This document shows positions 1 through 6,969 of a DNA stretch of 13,797 nt, in pieces. Position 1 is the first letter of the stretch; each line of letters begins with the position of its first letter. Location: NCBI GenBank assembly GCA_937997605.1, contig CALLFD010000402.1, positions 1 to 13,797 on the forward strand, in the 5' to 3' direction. The position numbers and the translations under genes are program-made. The notes beneath the pieces are model-generated. The model was not told the DNA's origin. It searched no databases and was given only the letters and a program-made list of their open reading frames with translations. This DNA comes from an uncultured Collinsella sp. GTDB lineage: Bacteria > Actinomycetota > Coriobacteriia > Coriobacteriales > Coriobacteriaceae.

Positions 1-714
1 GGTTTCGACACCATTCCCCAGCAGGCTGAGGAAGCAGCCGAGGGCCTCAACTGGAACAAGTTCGGCAAGATCATCTCCCTGGCTCTGCTGGCCGCCGGCG
101 GCTTCTACATGGTCTGCATCTACTCGTTCGGCACCATCCTCGACTGGCATGAGTTCGTTAAGAGCCCGGTTCCCGCGCTTGCCTGCCTCAAGGGCATCAA
201 CATGCTTCTGTACCTGGCCATGCTCGTCATCGCCACGCTTGGACCCATGGGCCCGATGAACTCCTTCTACGGCGCCACGAGCCGCATCATGCTCGCCATG
301 GGCCGCAAGGGCCAGCTGCCCGAGCAGTTCGCCGAGGTCGACCCCAAGTCCGGCGCTCCCAAGCTCGCCTGCGTCGTTCTGGGCGTCATCACCGTCGTCG
401 GTCCGTTCCTGGGCAAGAACATGCTCATCCCTCTGACCAACGTGTCGGCTCTCGCCTTCATCTTCTCCTGCGGCATGGTCGCCCTCGCATGCCTGCGTAT
501 GCGCTTCACCGAGCCCGACCTGCCTCGTCCCTACGAGGTGCCCGGCGGCAAGTTTGGCATCGGCCTCGCTATCGCCGCCTGCGCCATCATCATCGGCCTG
601 CTCGTGATTCCGTTCTCTCCCGCCTCCCTCAACATGGTGGAGTGGAGCATCGTGATCGGCTGGCTGGCCGTCGGCCTGGCTCTCATGGCCTTCACCAATT
701 CCCGCAAAAAGTAA
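1..714 (+). CDS. APC-family amino acid permease, C-terminal part
   Basis: The reading frame is open from base 1, so the start lies upstream of the window and 237 residues of the C-terminal part are visible. It begins with GFDTIPQQAEEA, the conserved FDxxPQxAEE stretch of the amino acid-polyamine-organocation superfamily. Several hydrophobic membrane segments follow, for example around KIISLALLAAGGFYMV, MLLYLAMLVIATLGP, LACVVLGVITVVGPFL, LAFIFSCGMVALACL, and two near the end, and the tail is short and basic (NSRKK). The region NSFYGATSRIMLAMGRKGQLP also matches the cytoplasmic loop typical of the family. It should be an inner-membrane importer or exchanger of an amino acid or amine; the substrate cannot be told from this part. 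The amidohydrolase gene starts 131 bases downstream, so the permease may supply its substrate, but a hairpin lies between them. Confidence 0.88.
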   Translation, partial: GFDTIPQQAEEAAEGLNWNKFGKIISLALLAAGGFYMVCIYSFGTILDWHEFVKSPVPALACLKGINMLLYLAMLVIATLGPMGPMNSFYGATSRIMLAMGRKGQLPEQFAEVDPKSGAPKLACVVLGVITVVGPFLGKNMLIPLTNVSALAFIFSCGMVALACLRMRFTEPDLPRPYEVPGGKFGIGLAIAACAIIIGLLVIPFSPASLNMVEWSIVIGWLAVGLALMAFTNSRKK

Positions 715-734
715 CGCCGAGCCGGGGCGGATCA

Positions 735-763
735 GGTGCGCGGGCCCCTCTCTTCCGCGCACC
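735..763 (+). terminator. GC-rich hairpin after the permease gene (weak terminator candidate)
   Basis: A perfect 9-bp stem, GGTGCGCGG (735-743) with CCGCGCACC (755-763), encloses an 11-base loop. A weaker outer GCCGGG/CCCGGC pairing (721-726/767-772) could extend it. No run of T follows, so it may act as an RNA-stabilising or processing hairpin rather than a true terminator. A second small dyad, GAGGCC/GGCCTC (792-797/810-815), lies closer to the next gene. Confidence 0.35.
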
Positions 764-845
764 GAACCCGGCACCACTTGGGTAGCTTTGTGAGGCCTTA
801 ACCCAACACGGCCTCGCCCACTATATGGATCCATAAGGAGGAACC

Positions 846-2123
846 ATGTCCACTAAGTATGCAATCGTTGGCGGTAAGCTCATCGACGGTACCGGTGCCG
901 AGCCGGTCGAGAACTCCCTCGTTCTCGTCGACGACAACGGCAAGATCGAGTACGCCGGTGCTATGCAGGACCTTCCCGAGGGCGTTGAGGTTATCGACGC
1001 CGCCGGCAAGACCGTCCTTCCCGGCCTGATCGACACCCACCTGCACTTCTCGGGCAACTTGACCGACGATGACACCGACTGGGTCATGCAGCCGCTCCTC
1101 GAGAAGCAGGCCGTCGCCGTCAAGCAGGCCTACGACTGCCTCACCCACGGCCTCACCACCGTCTGCGAGATCGGTCGCTTTGGTATCCAGATCCGTGACT
1201 GCATCGACAAGGGCGTCTTCAAGGGCCCGCGCGTTCTGGCCACCGGCCTTGGCTTCTGCCGCGTTGCCGGCCACGGCGACTCCCACCACTGCAGCCAGGA
1301 GCTCAACAAGGAATCGCACCCCTGGGGCGATCAGGTCGACGGTCCTTGGGATCTGCGCAAGGCCGTCCGTCGTCGCCTGCGTGAGAACCCCGATGCCATC
1401 AAGATCTGGGCTACCGGTGGCGGCATCTGGCGCTGGGACTCCGGCCGCGACCAGCACTACTGCTCCGAGGAGATACAGGCTGTGGTCGAAGAGGCCAAGA
1501 TGGTCGGCATCCCCGTGTGGAGCCACTGCTACAACAACCACGCCGCTGCCTACGATTCCGTCCGCTTTGGCTGCGAGCAGCTGATCCACGGCTTCGATAT
1601 CGATGAGCGCACCATGGACCTCATGGCCGAGCAGGGCACCTTCTTCACCCCGACGATCGCCTTCCTGCCCACCTGGTACGCCACCTATCCGCCCGTCTAC
1701 GTCCCCGAGCTGCACGACAAGTACGAGGGCACCCTGGTCGAGAAGGAGCTGCAGCGCAACTACGACTGCCTGCGCGAGGCCAAGAAGCGCGGCGTCGTCA
1801 TGACGATCGGCTCCGACTCCTTCTCCTTCGTCACCCCGTACGGCACCTGCTCCATCGAGGAGATGTACGAGTTCGTCGACAAGATCGGTTTCACCCCGGT
1901 CGAGACCATCACCTGCGCCACCCTCAACGGTGCCAAGATGTGCCACATCGAGGACGAGACCGGTTCCATCGAGGCCGGCAAGTGCGCCGACCTGCTGGTC
2001 GTCAACGGTGACGTCGCCGCCGACATCCACGTGCTCAACACCGACAACATGGACGTCATCATGAAGGACGGCTGGATTGTCGAGGGCGGCACCTTCGGCG
2101 AGGCAAACAAGTACAGCGCCTAA
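846..2123 (+). CDS. Metal-dependent amidohydrolase (imidazolonepropionase / Xaa-Pro dipeptidase-like)
   Basis: This 425-residue protein has the layout of the amidohydrolase superfamily. A short N-terminal beta segment comes first, then LPGLIDTHLHF with the metal-binding H65-x-H67, and K186 in the KIWATGGG motif as the probable bridging (carboxylated) lysine. H227 (VWSHCYNN), H248 (LIHGF) and the catalytic D324 (IGSDSFSF) follow, and a C-terminal beta segment closes the fold (AGKCADLLVVNGD). The full metal set suggests an active cytosolic hydrolase of a cyclic amide, amidine or dipeptide. The closest named groups by motif are HutI-like and prolidase-like amidohydrolases, but the substrate is not determined. 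The ATG has a strong site, AAGGAGG at 836-842. The permease just upstream may import the substrate. The gene ends before a good intrinsic terminator at 2182-2208. Confidence 0.88.
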   Translation: MSTKYAIVGGKLIDGTGAEPVENSLVLVDDNGKIEYAGAMQDLPEGVEVIDAAGKTVLPGLIDTHLHFSGNLTDDDTDWVMQPLLEKQAVAVKQAYDCLTHGLTTVCEIGRFGIQIRDCIDKGVFKGPRVLATGLGFCRVAGHGDSHHCSQELNKESHPWGDQVDGPWDLRKAVRRRLRENPDAIKIWATGGGIWRWDSGRDQHYCSEEIQAVVEEAKMVGIPVWSHCYNNHAAAYDSVRFGCEQLIHGFDIDERTMDLMAEQGTFFTPTIAFLPTWYATYPPVYVPELHDKYEGTLVEKELQRNYDCLREAKKRGVVMTIGSDSFSFVTPYGTCSIEEMYEFVDKIGFTPVETITCATLNGAKMCHIEDETGSIEAGKCADLLVVNGDVAADIHVLNTDNMDVIMKDGWIVEGGTFGEANKYSA

Positions 2124-2166
2124 GCTACCGTTCATCGATGGCTTGATGTAAAACACAGTATTTGAT

Positions 2167-2174
2167 TGCATAAT
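2167..2174 (+). promoter_or_regulatory. Possible -10 element for the first kinase gene
   Basis: TGCATAAT contains a CATAAT hexamer (2169-2174) about 68 bases before the kinase start codon. No good -35 is seen at 16-18 bp spacing; TTGATG at 2143-2148 is 20 bp away. The same octamer GCATAATG occurs before the phospholipase-like gene (4454-4461). A start near 2181 would put the terminator hairpin at the very 5' end of the mRNA. Confidence 0.3.
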
Positions 2175-2181
2175 GCAATGG

Positions 2182-2208
2182 AGAGGGTCGCTTGCGGCCC
2201 TCTTTATT
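2182..2208 (+). terminator. Intrinsic terminator after the amidohydrolase gene
   Basis: AGAGGGTCG (2182-2190) pairs with CGGCCCTCT (2195-2203), with one G-T wobble, around a CTTG loop, and TTATT follows. This is a 9-bp stem with a short T-rich tail, 59 bases after the amidohydrolase stop codon. It also lies inside the open frame upstream of the kinase, which argues that the kinase does not start upstream of it. Confidence 0.72.
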
Positions 2209-2229
2209 GCTATGGGGTGCGTCGGTAAG

Positions 2230-2244
2230 AAGGAGATGACGGTG
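2230..2244 (+). promoter_or_regulatory. Ribosome binding site that favours a GTG start for kinase 1
   Basis: AAGGAG (2230-2235) is directly followed by ATG (2236-2238), which leaves no spacer, while the in-frame GTG at 2242-2244 is at the ideal six-base spacing. The GTG is therefore the likelier start. Choosing the ATG would only add Met-Thr. Confidence 0.65.
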
Positions 2245-3627
2245 GATCTCAATAGGCTGATTCTGGGCAAGAGCTACAACTCTACCAAGGTCTTTCGTAC
2301 CGCTCAGCATGTGGTTCAAGCCATCTTGCTCGGTATTGTCGTTCCGCTGCTTATCCTGCTGCTCATCTGGGATCTAACCGATAATCCCAATCCCGTTCCG
2401 GCCGTTGTCGTCATTGCCGGCTTGGTCATGCTGTGCTTCTTCTTCTCGTACGTCTTTGTCGTTCCCGACGACCTCACATCGAGCGCAACCGACCGCACGC
2501 TCGCCATCGCTTCAAAAATATTCGCCTACACGTCGCGCGGCCTTACGCCCGAAGCTGCCCTGGGCGCCTCTAAGATCATCCTGTCCGAAACTATCGCCTC
2601 TGCCATCTGCTTTACCGACGGCAAGCAGGTGTTGGCAAGCTGGGGCGAGGACTCGGCAAAATGCCCCGCGGGCACCCCGGTGGTGCTGCGGACTACGCTC
2701 AACGTGATCAACAGCGGTGAGCAAAGCGTGTTCTCGCGCGATGCCTCGACCGAGACAGGTGGCTACTTTCCGCGCCTGCGCGCCGGTATTGTCGCACCGC
2801 TTACCATGCGCGGGCATTGCGTGGGCACGCTCGAGCTGTATTATCCCCGTCTGAGCAGCATCGATATGCGCCAGACGGCGCTTGCCTCGGGCTTTGCCGA
2901 CCTCATTTCCACGCAGCTTGCGAGCTTTGAGCTCGAGCGCCAGGACGAGCTTACGGCCCGCGTGGAGCTGCGCGCCTTGCAATCGCAGGTCGATCCTCAT
3001 TTTCTGTTTAACACCATCAGCACCATCGTGTCGCTCGTTCGAACCGAGCCCGACAAGGCGCGATCGCTGCTGATCGACTTCTCCAACTACTACCGTCAGA
3101 CGCTTTCTGATTCCGATACCCTCACAACGCTCGAGCACGAGGTGGAACAGGGCACTCGCTATATCAATCTTATGCAGGCTCGTTATGGCGACGGCCGTCT
3201 GCGCGTCTCGGTCGATATCGACTTTGAGGTGCGCGATTGCATGGTGCCGCCGTTTATCTTGCAGCCGTTGCTCGAAAACTGCATCAAGCACGCGCAGCGC
3301 GAGACCGAGCCGCTTTCTATTCATGTTAGGGCTTTCGAGACCGATGACGGTTTGGAGATCATCGTCGAGGACGACGGCATCGGTATGAGCGAAGAAGTCT
3401 GCGCGCATCTGTTTGAGCAACATCGCCTGGAGGAGCCCGAGAGCATTACCGCCGACGGCTCCGTCAAGCGAGGTTGCGGCCTGGCGCTCTTCAACGTGCT
3501 TCAGCGCATCCATTTCTTTTACGGAGAAGATTCCGGCATGCGCGTGAAGTCCCAGGAGGGCGTGGGAACGCAGGTCATCGTCGAGCTGAACGGCGAGCCG
3601 CATGAGCCGGCGCCGTTGACGGCGTAG
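2242..3627 (+). CDS. LytS-like sensor histidine kinase (pair 1)
   Basis: About 461 residues from GTG 2242. Two membrane helices (about 24-43 and 53-73) are joined by only about nine residues, so there is almost no extracellular sensor. A GAF-like region follows at about 90-215. Then comes the His_kinase-type phosphoacceptor box RALQSQVDPHFLFNT, with H253 as the likely phosphorylated histidine, and a HATPase_c domain with an N box (PLLENCIKHA, N346), a G1 box (EDDGIGM, D378) and a G2-like GCGLALFNV. This is the LytS/YehU/YpdA architecture, with a shortened membrane part compared with five-helix LytS. It should autophosphorylate and pass phosphate to the LytTR regulator that starts 38 bases downstream. 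It is paralogous to the kinase at 8154-9497; both share ALASGFA, STQLA and ELTAR before the histidine box. The ligand is unknown. Confidence 0.9.
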   Translation: MDLNRLILGKSYNSTKVFRTAQHVVQAILLGIVVPLLILLLIWDLTDNPNPVPAVVVIAGLVMLCFFFSYVFVVPDDLTSSATDRTLAIASKIFAYTSRGLTPEAALGASKIILSETIASAICFTDGKQVLASWGEDSAKCPAGTPVVLRTTLNVINSGEQSVFSRDASTETGGYFPRLRAGIVAPLTMRGHCVGTLELYYPRLSSIDMRQTALASGFADLISTQLASFELERQDELTARVELRALQSQVDPHFLFNTISTIVSLVRTEPDKARSLLIDFSNYYRQTLSDSDTLTTLEHEVEQGTRYINLMQARYGDGRLRVSVDIDFEVRDCMVPPFILQPLLENCIKHAQRETEPLSIHVRAFETDDGLEIIVEDDGIGMSEEVCAHLFEQHRLEEPESITADGSVKRGCGLALFNVLQRIHFFYGEDSGMRVKSQEGVGTQVIVELNGEPHEPAPLTA

Positions 3628-3665
3628 CACGCGGTTGGATTGAGAGAAAAAGAGGGGAAGCACAT

Positions 3666-4400
3666 ATGTCCGAAGGCTGGAACATCTTGGTGGTTGATGA
3701 CGAACCTCCCATTAGGGCTGAGCTACGCTATCTGTTGGAAAAGGATACGCGTGTGGGCCAGATTGCCGAGGCGGGCAATGTCACCGAGGCCGTGGAGTCG
3801 ATTCTCTCGAACAAGCCCAACGTGTTGTTTTTGGACATCACGATGCCCGGCCGCTCGGGAATTGAGCTTGCCGAGACGCTGCAGAACCTAAAGACGCCGC
3901 CGGTGGTTGTGTTTGTGACGGCGTTTGCCGAGTTTGCCGCCGATGCGTATAACCTCGATGCGGTCGACTATGTCGTCAAGCCGGTCGAGGACGCACGCCT
4001 GTCAAAGGCACTCGACAAGATCGAGGCAGCCTTGGGTGCCCGTCGTGTTATCCACGCTCCGCGCCAGCCTTTGCGTCTGACGGTGGACCGCGGGGGCAAA
4101 AAGGTGTTCATTCCCGCCGCAGACGTCTGCTACTTTGAGGCGCGCGCCGATTTTTGCAACGCCATCTGCGCCGAGGGAACGTACCTGATCAATGAGTCGA
4201 TCTCTTCGCTCGAGCGTCGCTTGGTCTCCGAGGGCTTTATTCGCGTTCATCGCAGCTATCTGGTCAATTTGGAAGACGTGCACAATGTCGAGATCGGTTC
4301 CACGGGTCTTATGGAGCTCAGACTCGATCGCGTAACCTCGACGGTGCCCGTGTCCCGCCGTCGCGCTGCCGAGGTTAAAGCACACTTGGGGCTTGCGTAG
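3666..4400 (+). CDS. LytTR-family response regulator (pair 1)
   Basis: This 244-residue protein has an N-terminal receiver domain with the acidic pair D11-D12, the phosphoacceptor D57 in VLFLDITMPG, T85 and K105 (VVKPVED). A C-terminal LytTR DNA-binding domain follows at about 138-243, with the typical FIRVHRSYLVNL and PVSRRR stretches. It should bind direct-repeat promoter sites as a transcription activator when phosphorylated by the upstream kinase. The ATG is preceded by AGAGGGGAAG (3651-3660), and the kinase-regulator gap of 38 bases indicates one operon. It is closely similar in layout to the regulator at 9570-10286, so the two may share or compete for targets. Target sites could not be assigned from this window. 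Confidence 0.92.
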   Translation: MSEGWNILVVDDEPPIRAELRYLLEKDTRVGQIAEAGNVTEAVESILSNKPNVLFLDITMPGRSGIELAETLQNLKTPPVVVFVTAFAEFAADAYNLDAVDYVVKPVEDARLSKALDKIEAALGARRVIHAPRQPLRLTVDRGGKKVFIPAADVCYFEARADFCNAICAEGTYLINESISSLERRLVSEGFIRVHRSYLVNLEDVHNVEIGSTGLMELRLDRVTSTVPVSRRRAAEVKAHLGLA

Positions 4401-4421
4401 ACGGTCTGCGTGCCGTCGTTT
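4400..4421 (+). terminator. Weak hairpin at the end of pair 1
   Basis: GACGG (4400-4404) pairs with CCGTC (4413-4417) around an eight-base loop, followed by GTTT. The stem overlaps the last base of the regulator stop codon. It is short and would be an inefficient terminator at best. Confidence 0.35.
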
Positions 4422-4433
4422 ACCATCGCAGGT

Positions 4434-4460
4434 TTGGCATGGGCGCGCGGTGGGCATAAT
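4434..4460 (+). promoter_or_regulatory. Promoter for the phospholipase-like gene
   Basis: TTGGCA (4434-4439) and CATAAT (4455-4460) form a -35/-10 pair with a slightly short 15-bp spacer, 33 bases before the ATG at 4493. The -10 lies in GGGCATAATGG, which resembles the other G-rich -10 contexts in this window. Confidence 0.45.
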
Positions 4461-4492
4461 GGGTGGCATCGAATGAAATCGAAAGGATCATT

Positions 4493-5437
4493 ATGCCCGC
4501 GCTTATCACCCATCATCTGTTTGGCGAGGAAAGCATCGACCGTCTTCCACAGGGCGTCATCACGTCCGATGAAGAGCGCATTGCCTTTATCTTGGGCAAC
4601 CAAGGCCCCGACCCGTTTTTCTTTCACATTCTGACACCGCGTGTTTCCGACTGCACGCTGCTGGCGCAGGTCATGCATCGGTCGCGCATGTCTCGTCAGT
4701 TTGCGTGCCTGCGCGACGGCGTGTCGCATCTGCTGCCGCGCGACGCCAGCTTGGGTCGTGCCTTTGCGCTGGGCCTGCTGTCTCATTACGTGCTCGACCG
4801 CAACGCTCATCCCTTTGTCTATGAGCAGCAGTTTGGCATTGTCGAGTCCGATTCAGAGCTTGAGGATTCGAGCAGTCAGGTCCATGCCGTGATCGAGAGC
4901 GACCTGGATGTGCTGATGCTGCAGCTTAAACGCGATGGCGCTACGGTTGACGATTACCCGCCGGCGGGCGAGATCGTCACCACTGATCGCATCAATCGCG
5001 TGGCCGGCGTGCTGATGAGCTATGTTGCCGGACGCGTGTACGGCATTGACATTCCGGCGGGGGAGTACGGTGCTGCCGTTGCCAATATGCAGCGACTTTA
5101 CCGCGCGATTGAGCCGGCCGGCTCCGCAAAGACGCGCGCGATCTCGCTGGTTGAGGGCTTGGTGCACGATTACTCGCTGCTCGACGGCCTTGCTCATCGC
5201 GTGACGACGGAGTTGCCCGAGCGCACCGGTAACCTGGGCCATCTGACATGGAAGAATCCCTTTACCGACGAGGTCTCGAACGAGAGTTTCCCCGAGGTCT
5301 TTGATCGCGCGCTGGGCGATTACGAGTGCACGGTCGCACGTTTTATCGAGACCGGTGACATGGATGCCGTGACCAGTCACGTCAACTACAGCGGTCGCGT
5401 GCTCAATGCCGATGAGGAGTTCGACCGCGAGGAATAG
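4493..5437 (+). CDS. Zinc-dependent phospholipase C family protein
   Basis: About 314 residues. The start chosen is ATG 4493 (MPALITHHLF), six bases after AAAGGA at 4482-4487; a longer frame from 4463 would add ten residues without a ribosome site. Features of the Zn_dep_PLPC family (PF00882) are visible: an N-terminal His pair (H7, H8), D40 in GNQGPDPFFFH, and the helical SHYVLDRNAHPF stretch with H98, D102 and H106, followed by VHAVIESDLDVLML. These would make a trinuclear-type zinc site. There is no signal peptide, unlike secreted bacterial phospholipases C, so it is probably cytoplasmic and its substrate is uncertain. Its position between two two-component systems and next to a transporter suggests an envelope or lipid-related role, but that is inference. 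Confidence 0.8.
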   Translation: MPALITHHLFGEESIDRLPQGVITSDEERIAFILGNQGPDPFFFHILTPRVSDCTLLAQVMHRSRMSRQFACLRDGVSHLLPRDASLGRAFALGLLSHYVLDRNAHPFVYEQQFGIVESDSELEDSSSQVHAVIESDLDVLMLQLKRDGATVDDYPPAGEIVTTDRINRVAGVLMSYVAGRVYGIDIPAGEYGAAVANMQRLYRAIEPAGSAKTRAISLVEGLVHDYSLLDGLAHRVTTELPERTGNLGHLTWKNPFTDEVSNESFPEVFDRALGDYECTVARFIETGDMDAVTSHVNYSGRVLNADEEFDREE

Positions 5438-5491
5438 GGCCCGTGCGTGCCCCTTTGCCGAATCCTTACCGGCGGTTCTGGACAATTGGGG

Positions 5492-5497
5492 TACGAT
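5492..5497 (+). promoter_or_regulatory. Possible -10 element before the MFS gene
   Basis: TACGAT in the context GGGGTACGATGA lies 41 bases before the transporter ATG. No convincing -35 hexamer is seen. The context resembles GGGTATGATGG at 6888-6898, so it may be a local promoter style. Confidence 0.3.
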
Positions 5498-5538
5498 GAA
5501 CTAACTGCATATCGGGCGAATACGAAGGGTCCCTGTCC

Positions 5539-6798
5539 ATGAAATACACCAAGCTCGAGCGTAACTGGGTTATGTATGATGTGGGCAATTCGGCCCTCGT
5601 GCTGCTCAATACCTCGGTGGTGCCCATTTACTTTAACGCCATCAATACCGGCGCTTCCTCGGCCGACCTGGTGGTCGCCTGGGGCAATGCACAGACGATC
5701 GCCTCGCTGGTCATCGCCATGCTCATGCCCATTCTGGGCGCACTTGCCGACTACGCTGGCAACAAAATCAAGTTCTTCTTGGGCTTTTTCCTCACGGGCC
5801 TGGTTCTTTGCCTGGCGCAGGCTATCCCAATGTCCGCCATGGCATTTTTGACCGTGTACGTGCTGTGCACCATCGGCCTTAACTCTTCTATGACGTTCTA
5901 CGACGCCATGCTGCCCGACGTTACCACCGACGAGCGCATGGACGCCGTGTCCAGCTCGGGTTATGCCTGGGGCTACATCGGTTCCACCGTGCCGTTCGTC
6001 ATCTGCCTGGCGCTCATCATGGGTGGCCCCGCTCTTGGCGTCCCCACCATGCTGGCAACGCGTCTGTCTTTTATCATCACTGGTGCCTGGTGGCTCATCT
6101 TTACCCTGCCGCTCATTCACACCTATAAGCAAAAGTATGGTCGCGAGCGCGGTCCCGAGGACACCATCGGCCACATCGTTGGCGGTGTGTTCTCCGAGGT
6201 CGGACACACCATGCGCGAGATCGCCCACAACAAGACCGTGCTGGTCTACATGATTGCGTTCTTCTTCTATATCGATGGCGTCCACACGGTCATTTCCATG
6301 GCTACCAGCTACGGCTCGGCTTTAGGCATCGACTCGACCCAGCTGGTGCTGGCGCTGCTCGTTACGCAGTTCGTGGCCTTCCCGTCTGCCATCATCTACG
6401 GCAAGCTCGCCGGACGCGTGGGCACGCTCAACATGATCCTGGTGGCGGTCGCCGCCTACATGGGCATTGTGCTGTTCGCCGCGTTCTTCCTAAAGACCGC
6501 CTTTGAGTTCTGGGTGCTTGCCATTATGGTCGGCCTGTTCCAGGGCGGCGTGCAGGCGCTCAGCCGTAGCTACTTTGGTCGCATTATCCCCAAGGAAAAG
6601 TCCAACGAGTACTACGGCTTCTTTGACATCTTTGGTCGTTATGCAAGCGTCATGGGTACCTTCCTAGTGTCGGTCGTTACCTCGCTGACCGGCAACCCGT
6701 CGCTGGGCGTCCTTTCTATTGGCGTGCTGCTGATCGTTGGCTTTATGCTGCTGGTTCGCCTGTCCCGCATGACTCGGGCAGCAGAGCATGCCGCATAG
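5539..6798 (+). CDS. MFS transporter, UMF1 / Atg22-like family
   Basis: This 419-residue, very hydrophobic protein has about twelve predicted membrane segments. Near its N terminus NWVMYDVGNSALVLLNT matches the conserved YDxGNSA motif of the UMF1 branch of the major facilitator superfamily (related to Atg22), and GALADYAGNK is the usual cytoplasmic loop 2-3 motif. A charged central loop (HTYKQKYGRERGPED) separates the two six-helix halves, and the second half has FQGGVQALSRSYFGRIIPKEKSNEYYGFF, also typical of the family. The substrate is unknown; relatives are proposed to export small metabolites or amino acids. The start has GAAGGG at 5524-5529, nine bases upstream. The gene stands alone between short intergenic gaps, and the nearest strong terminator is at 6913-6948. 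Confidence 0.87.
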   Translation: MKYTKLERNWVMYDVGNSALVLLNTSVVPIYFNAINTGASSADLVVAWGNAQTIASLVIAMLMPILGALADYAGNKIKFFLGFFLTGLVLCLAQAIPMSAMAFLTVYVLCTIGLNSSMTFYDAMLPDVTTDERMDAVSSSGYAWGYIGSTVPFVICLALIMGGPALGVPTMLATRLSFIITGAWWLIFTLPLIHTYKQKYGRERGPEDTIGHIVGGVFSEVGHTMREIAHNKTVLVYMIAFFFYIDGVHTVISMATSYGSALGIDSTQLVLALLVTQFVAFPSAIIYGKLAGRVGTLNMILVAVAAYMGIVLFAAFFLKTAFEFWVLAIMVGLFQGGVQALSRSYFGRIIPKEKSNEYYGFFDIFGRYASVMGTFLVSVVTSLTGNPSLGVLSIGVLLIVGFMLLVRLSRMTRAAEHAA

Positions 6799-6845
6799 GA
6801 GCGAGCGGCTATTGTGCCTGTCCACGGTACTCTTTTGGGGTTATC

Positions 6846-6874
6846 CGCAATAAACATTGCGACTTGCGAGCAAT
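6846..6874 (+). promoter_or_regulatory. Alternating GCAAT/ATTGC dyads, candidate operator
   Basis: CGCAAT (6846-6851), AAAC, ATTGCG (6856-6861) form a 6-bp dyad, and a further GCAAT lies at 6870-6874. ATTGC can therefore pair with a copy on either side. The site is about 20-45 bases upstream of the -10 element at 6891, a usual place for a regulator, and has no T tract. A response-regulator or repressor site is possible but unproven. Confidence 0.3.
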
Positions 6875-6890
6875 GATTTGCCCAAGTGGG

Positions 6891-6896
6891 TATGAT
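6891..6896 (+). promoter_or_regulatory. -10 element of the glycosyltransferase/kinase operon
   Basis: TATGAT in GGGTATGATGG lies 17 bases before the leader terminator. No -35 with proper spacing is seen, which fits an activator-dependent promoter. A start near 6903 would place the strong hairpin right at the beginning of the mRNA. Confidence 0.4.
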
Positions 6897-6912
6897 GGAA
6901 TCAGCTAGGTCG

Positions 6913-6948
6913 CGGGGCGTCGCCTGTGTTTGGCGGCGTCCCGTTTTT
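6913..6948 (+). terminator. Strong intrinsic terminator just before the glycosyltransferase gene
   Basis: A 12-bp stem, 6913-6924 with 6932-6943 (two G-T wobbles), encloses a seven-base loop TGTGTTT and is followed by TTTTT at 6944-6948. The start codon of the next gene comes only 21 bases later, with GGGAGGG at 6957-6963 between. It could end MFS transcription, and any transcript started at the 6891 element must pass it, so it may also act as an attenuator. Confidence 0.8.
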
Positions 6949-6969
6949 GTGTTGCAGGGAGGGTAAGGC

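Noticed and set aside
2127..2135. ACCGTTCAT, matching the LytTR-binding half-site consensus, upstream of kinase 1
   Set aside because: LytTR sites come as direct repeats; only one copy is present and the loose consensus is expected about a dozen times by chance in a window this size.
2173..2241. Upstream ATG for kinase 1 at 2173
   Set aside because: It would run translation through the terminator hairpin, has no Shine-Dalgarno site, and adds residues with no family similarity, while GTG 2242 has an ideal site.
798..2270. Long minus-strand open frame of 490 residues across the amidohydrolase gene
   Set aside because: It is the mirror of a well-supported gene; its sequence is low-complexity (Val, Leu, Gly, Asp-rich), has no domain motif, and long antisense frames are expected from GNC/GAG-biased codons.
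2512..3663. Minus-strand open frame of 383 residues across kinase 1
   Set aside because: It lies opposite a histidine kinase with all its motifs, and shows no ribosome site or recognisable fold.
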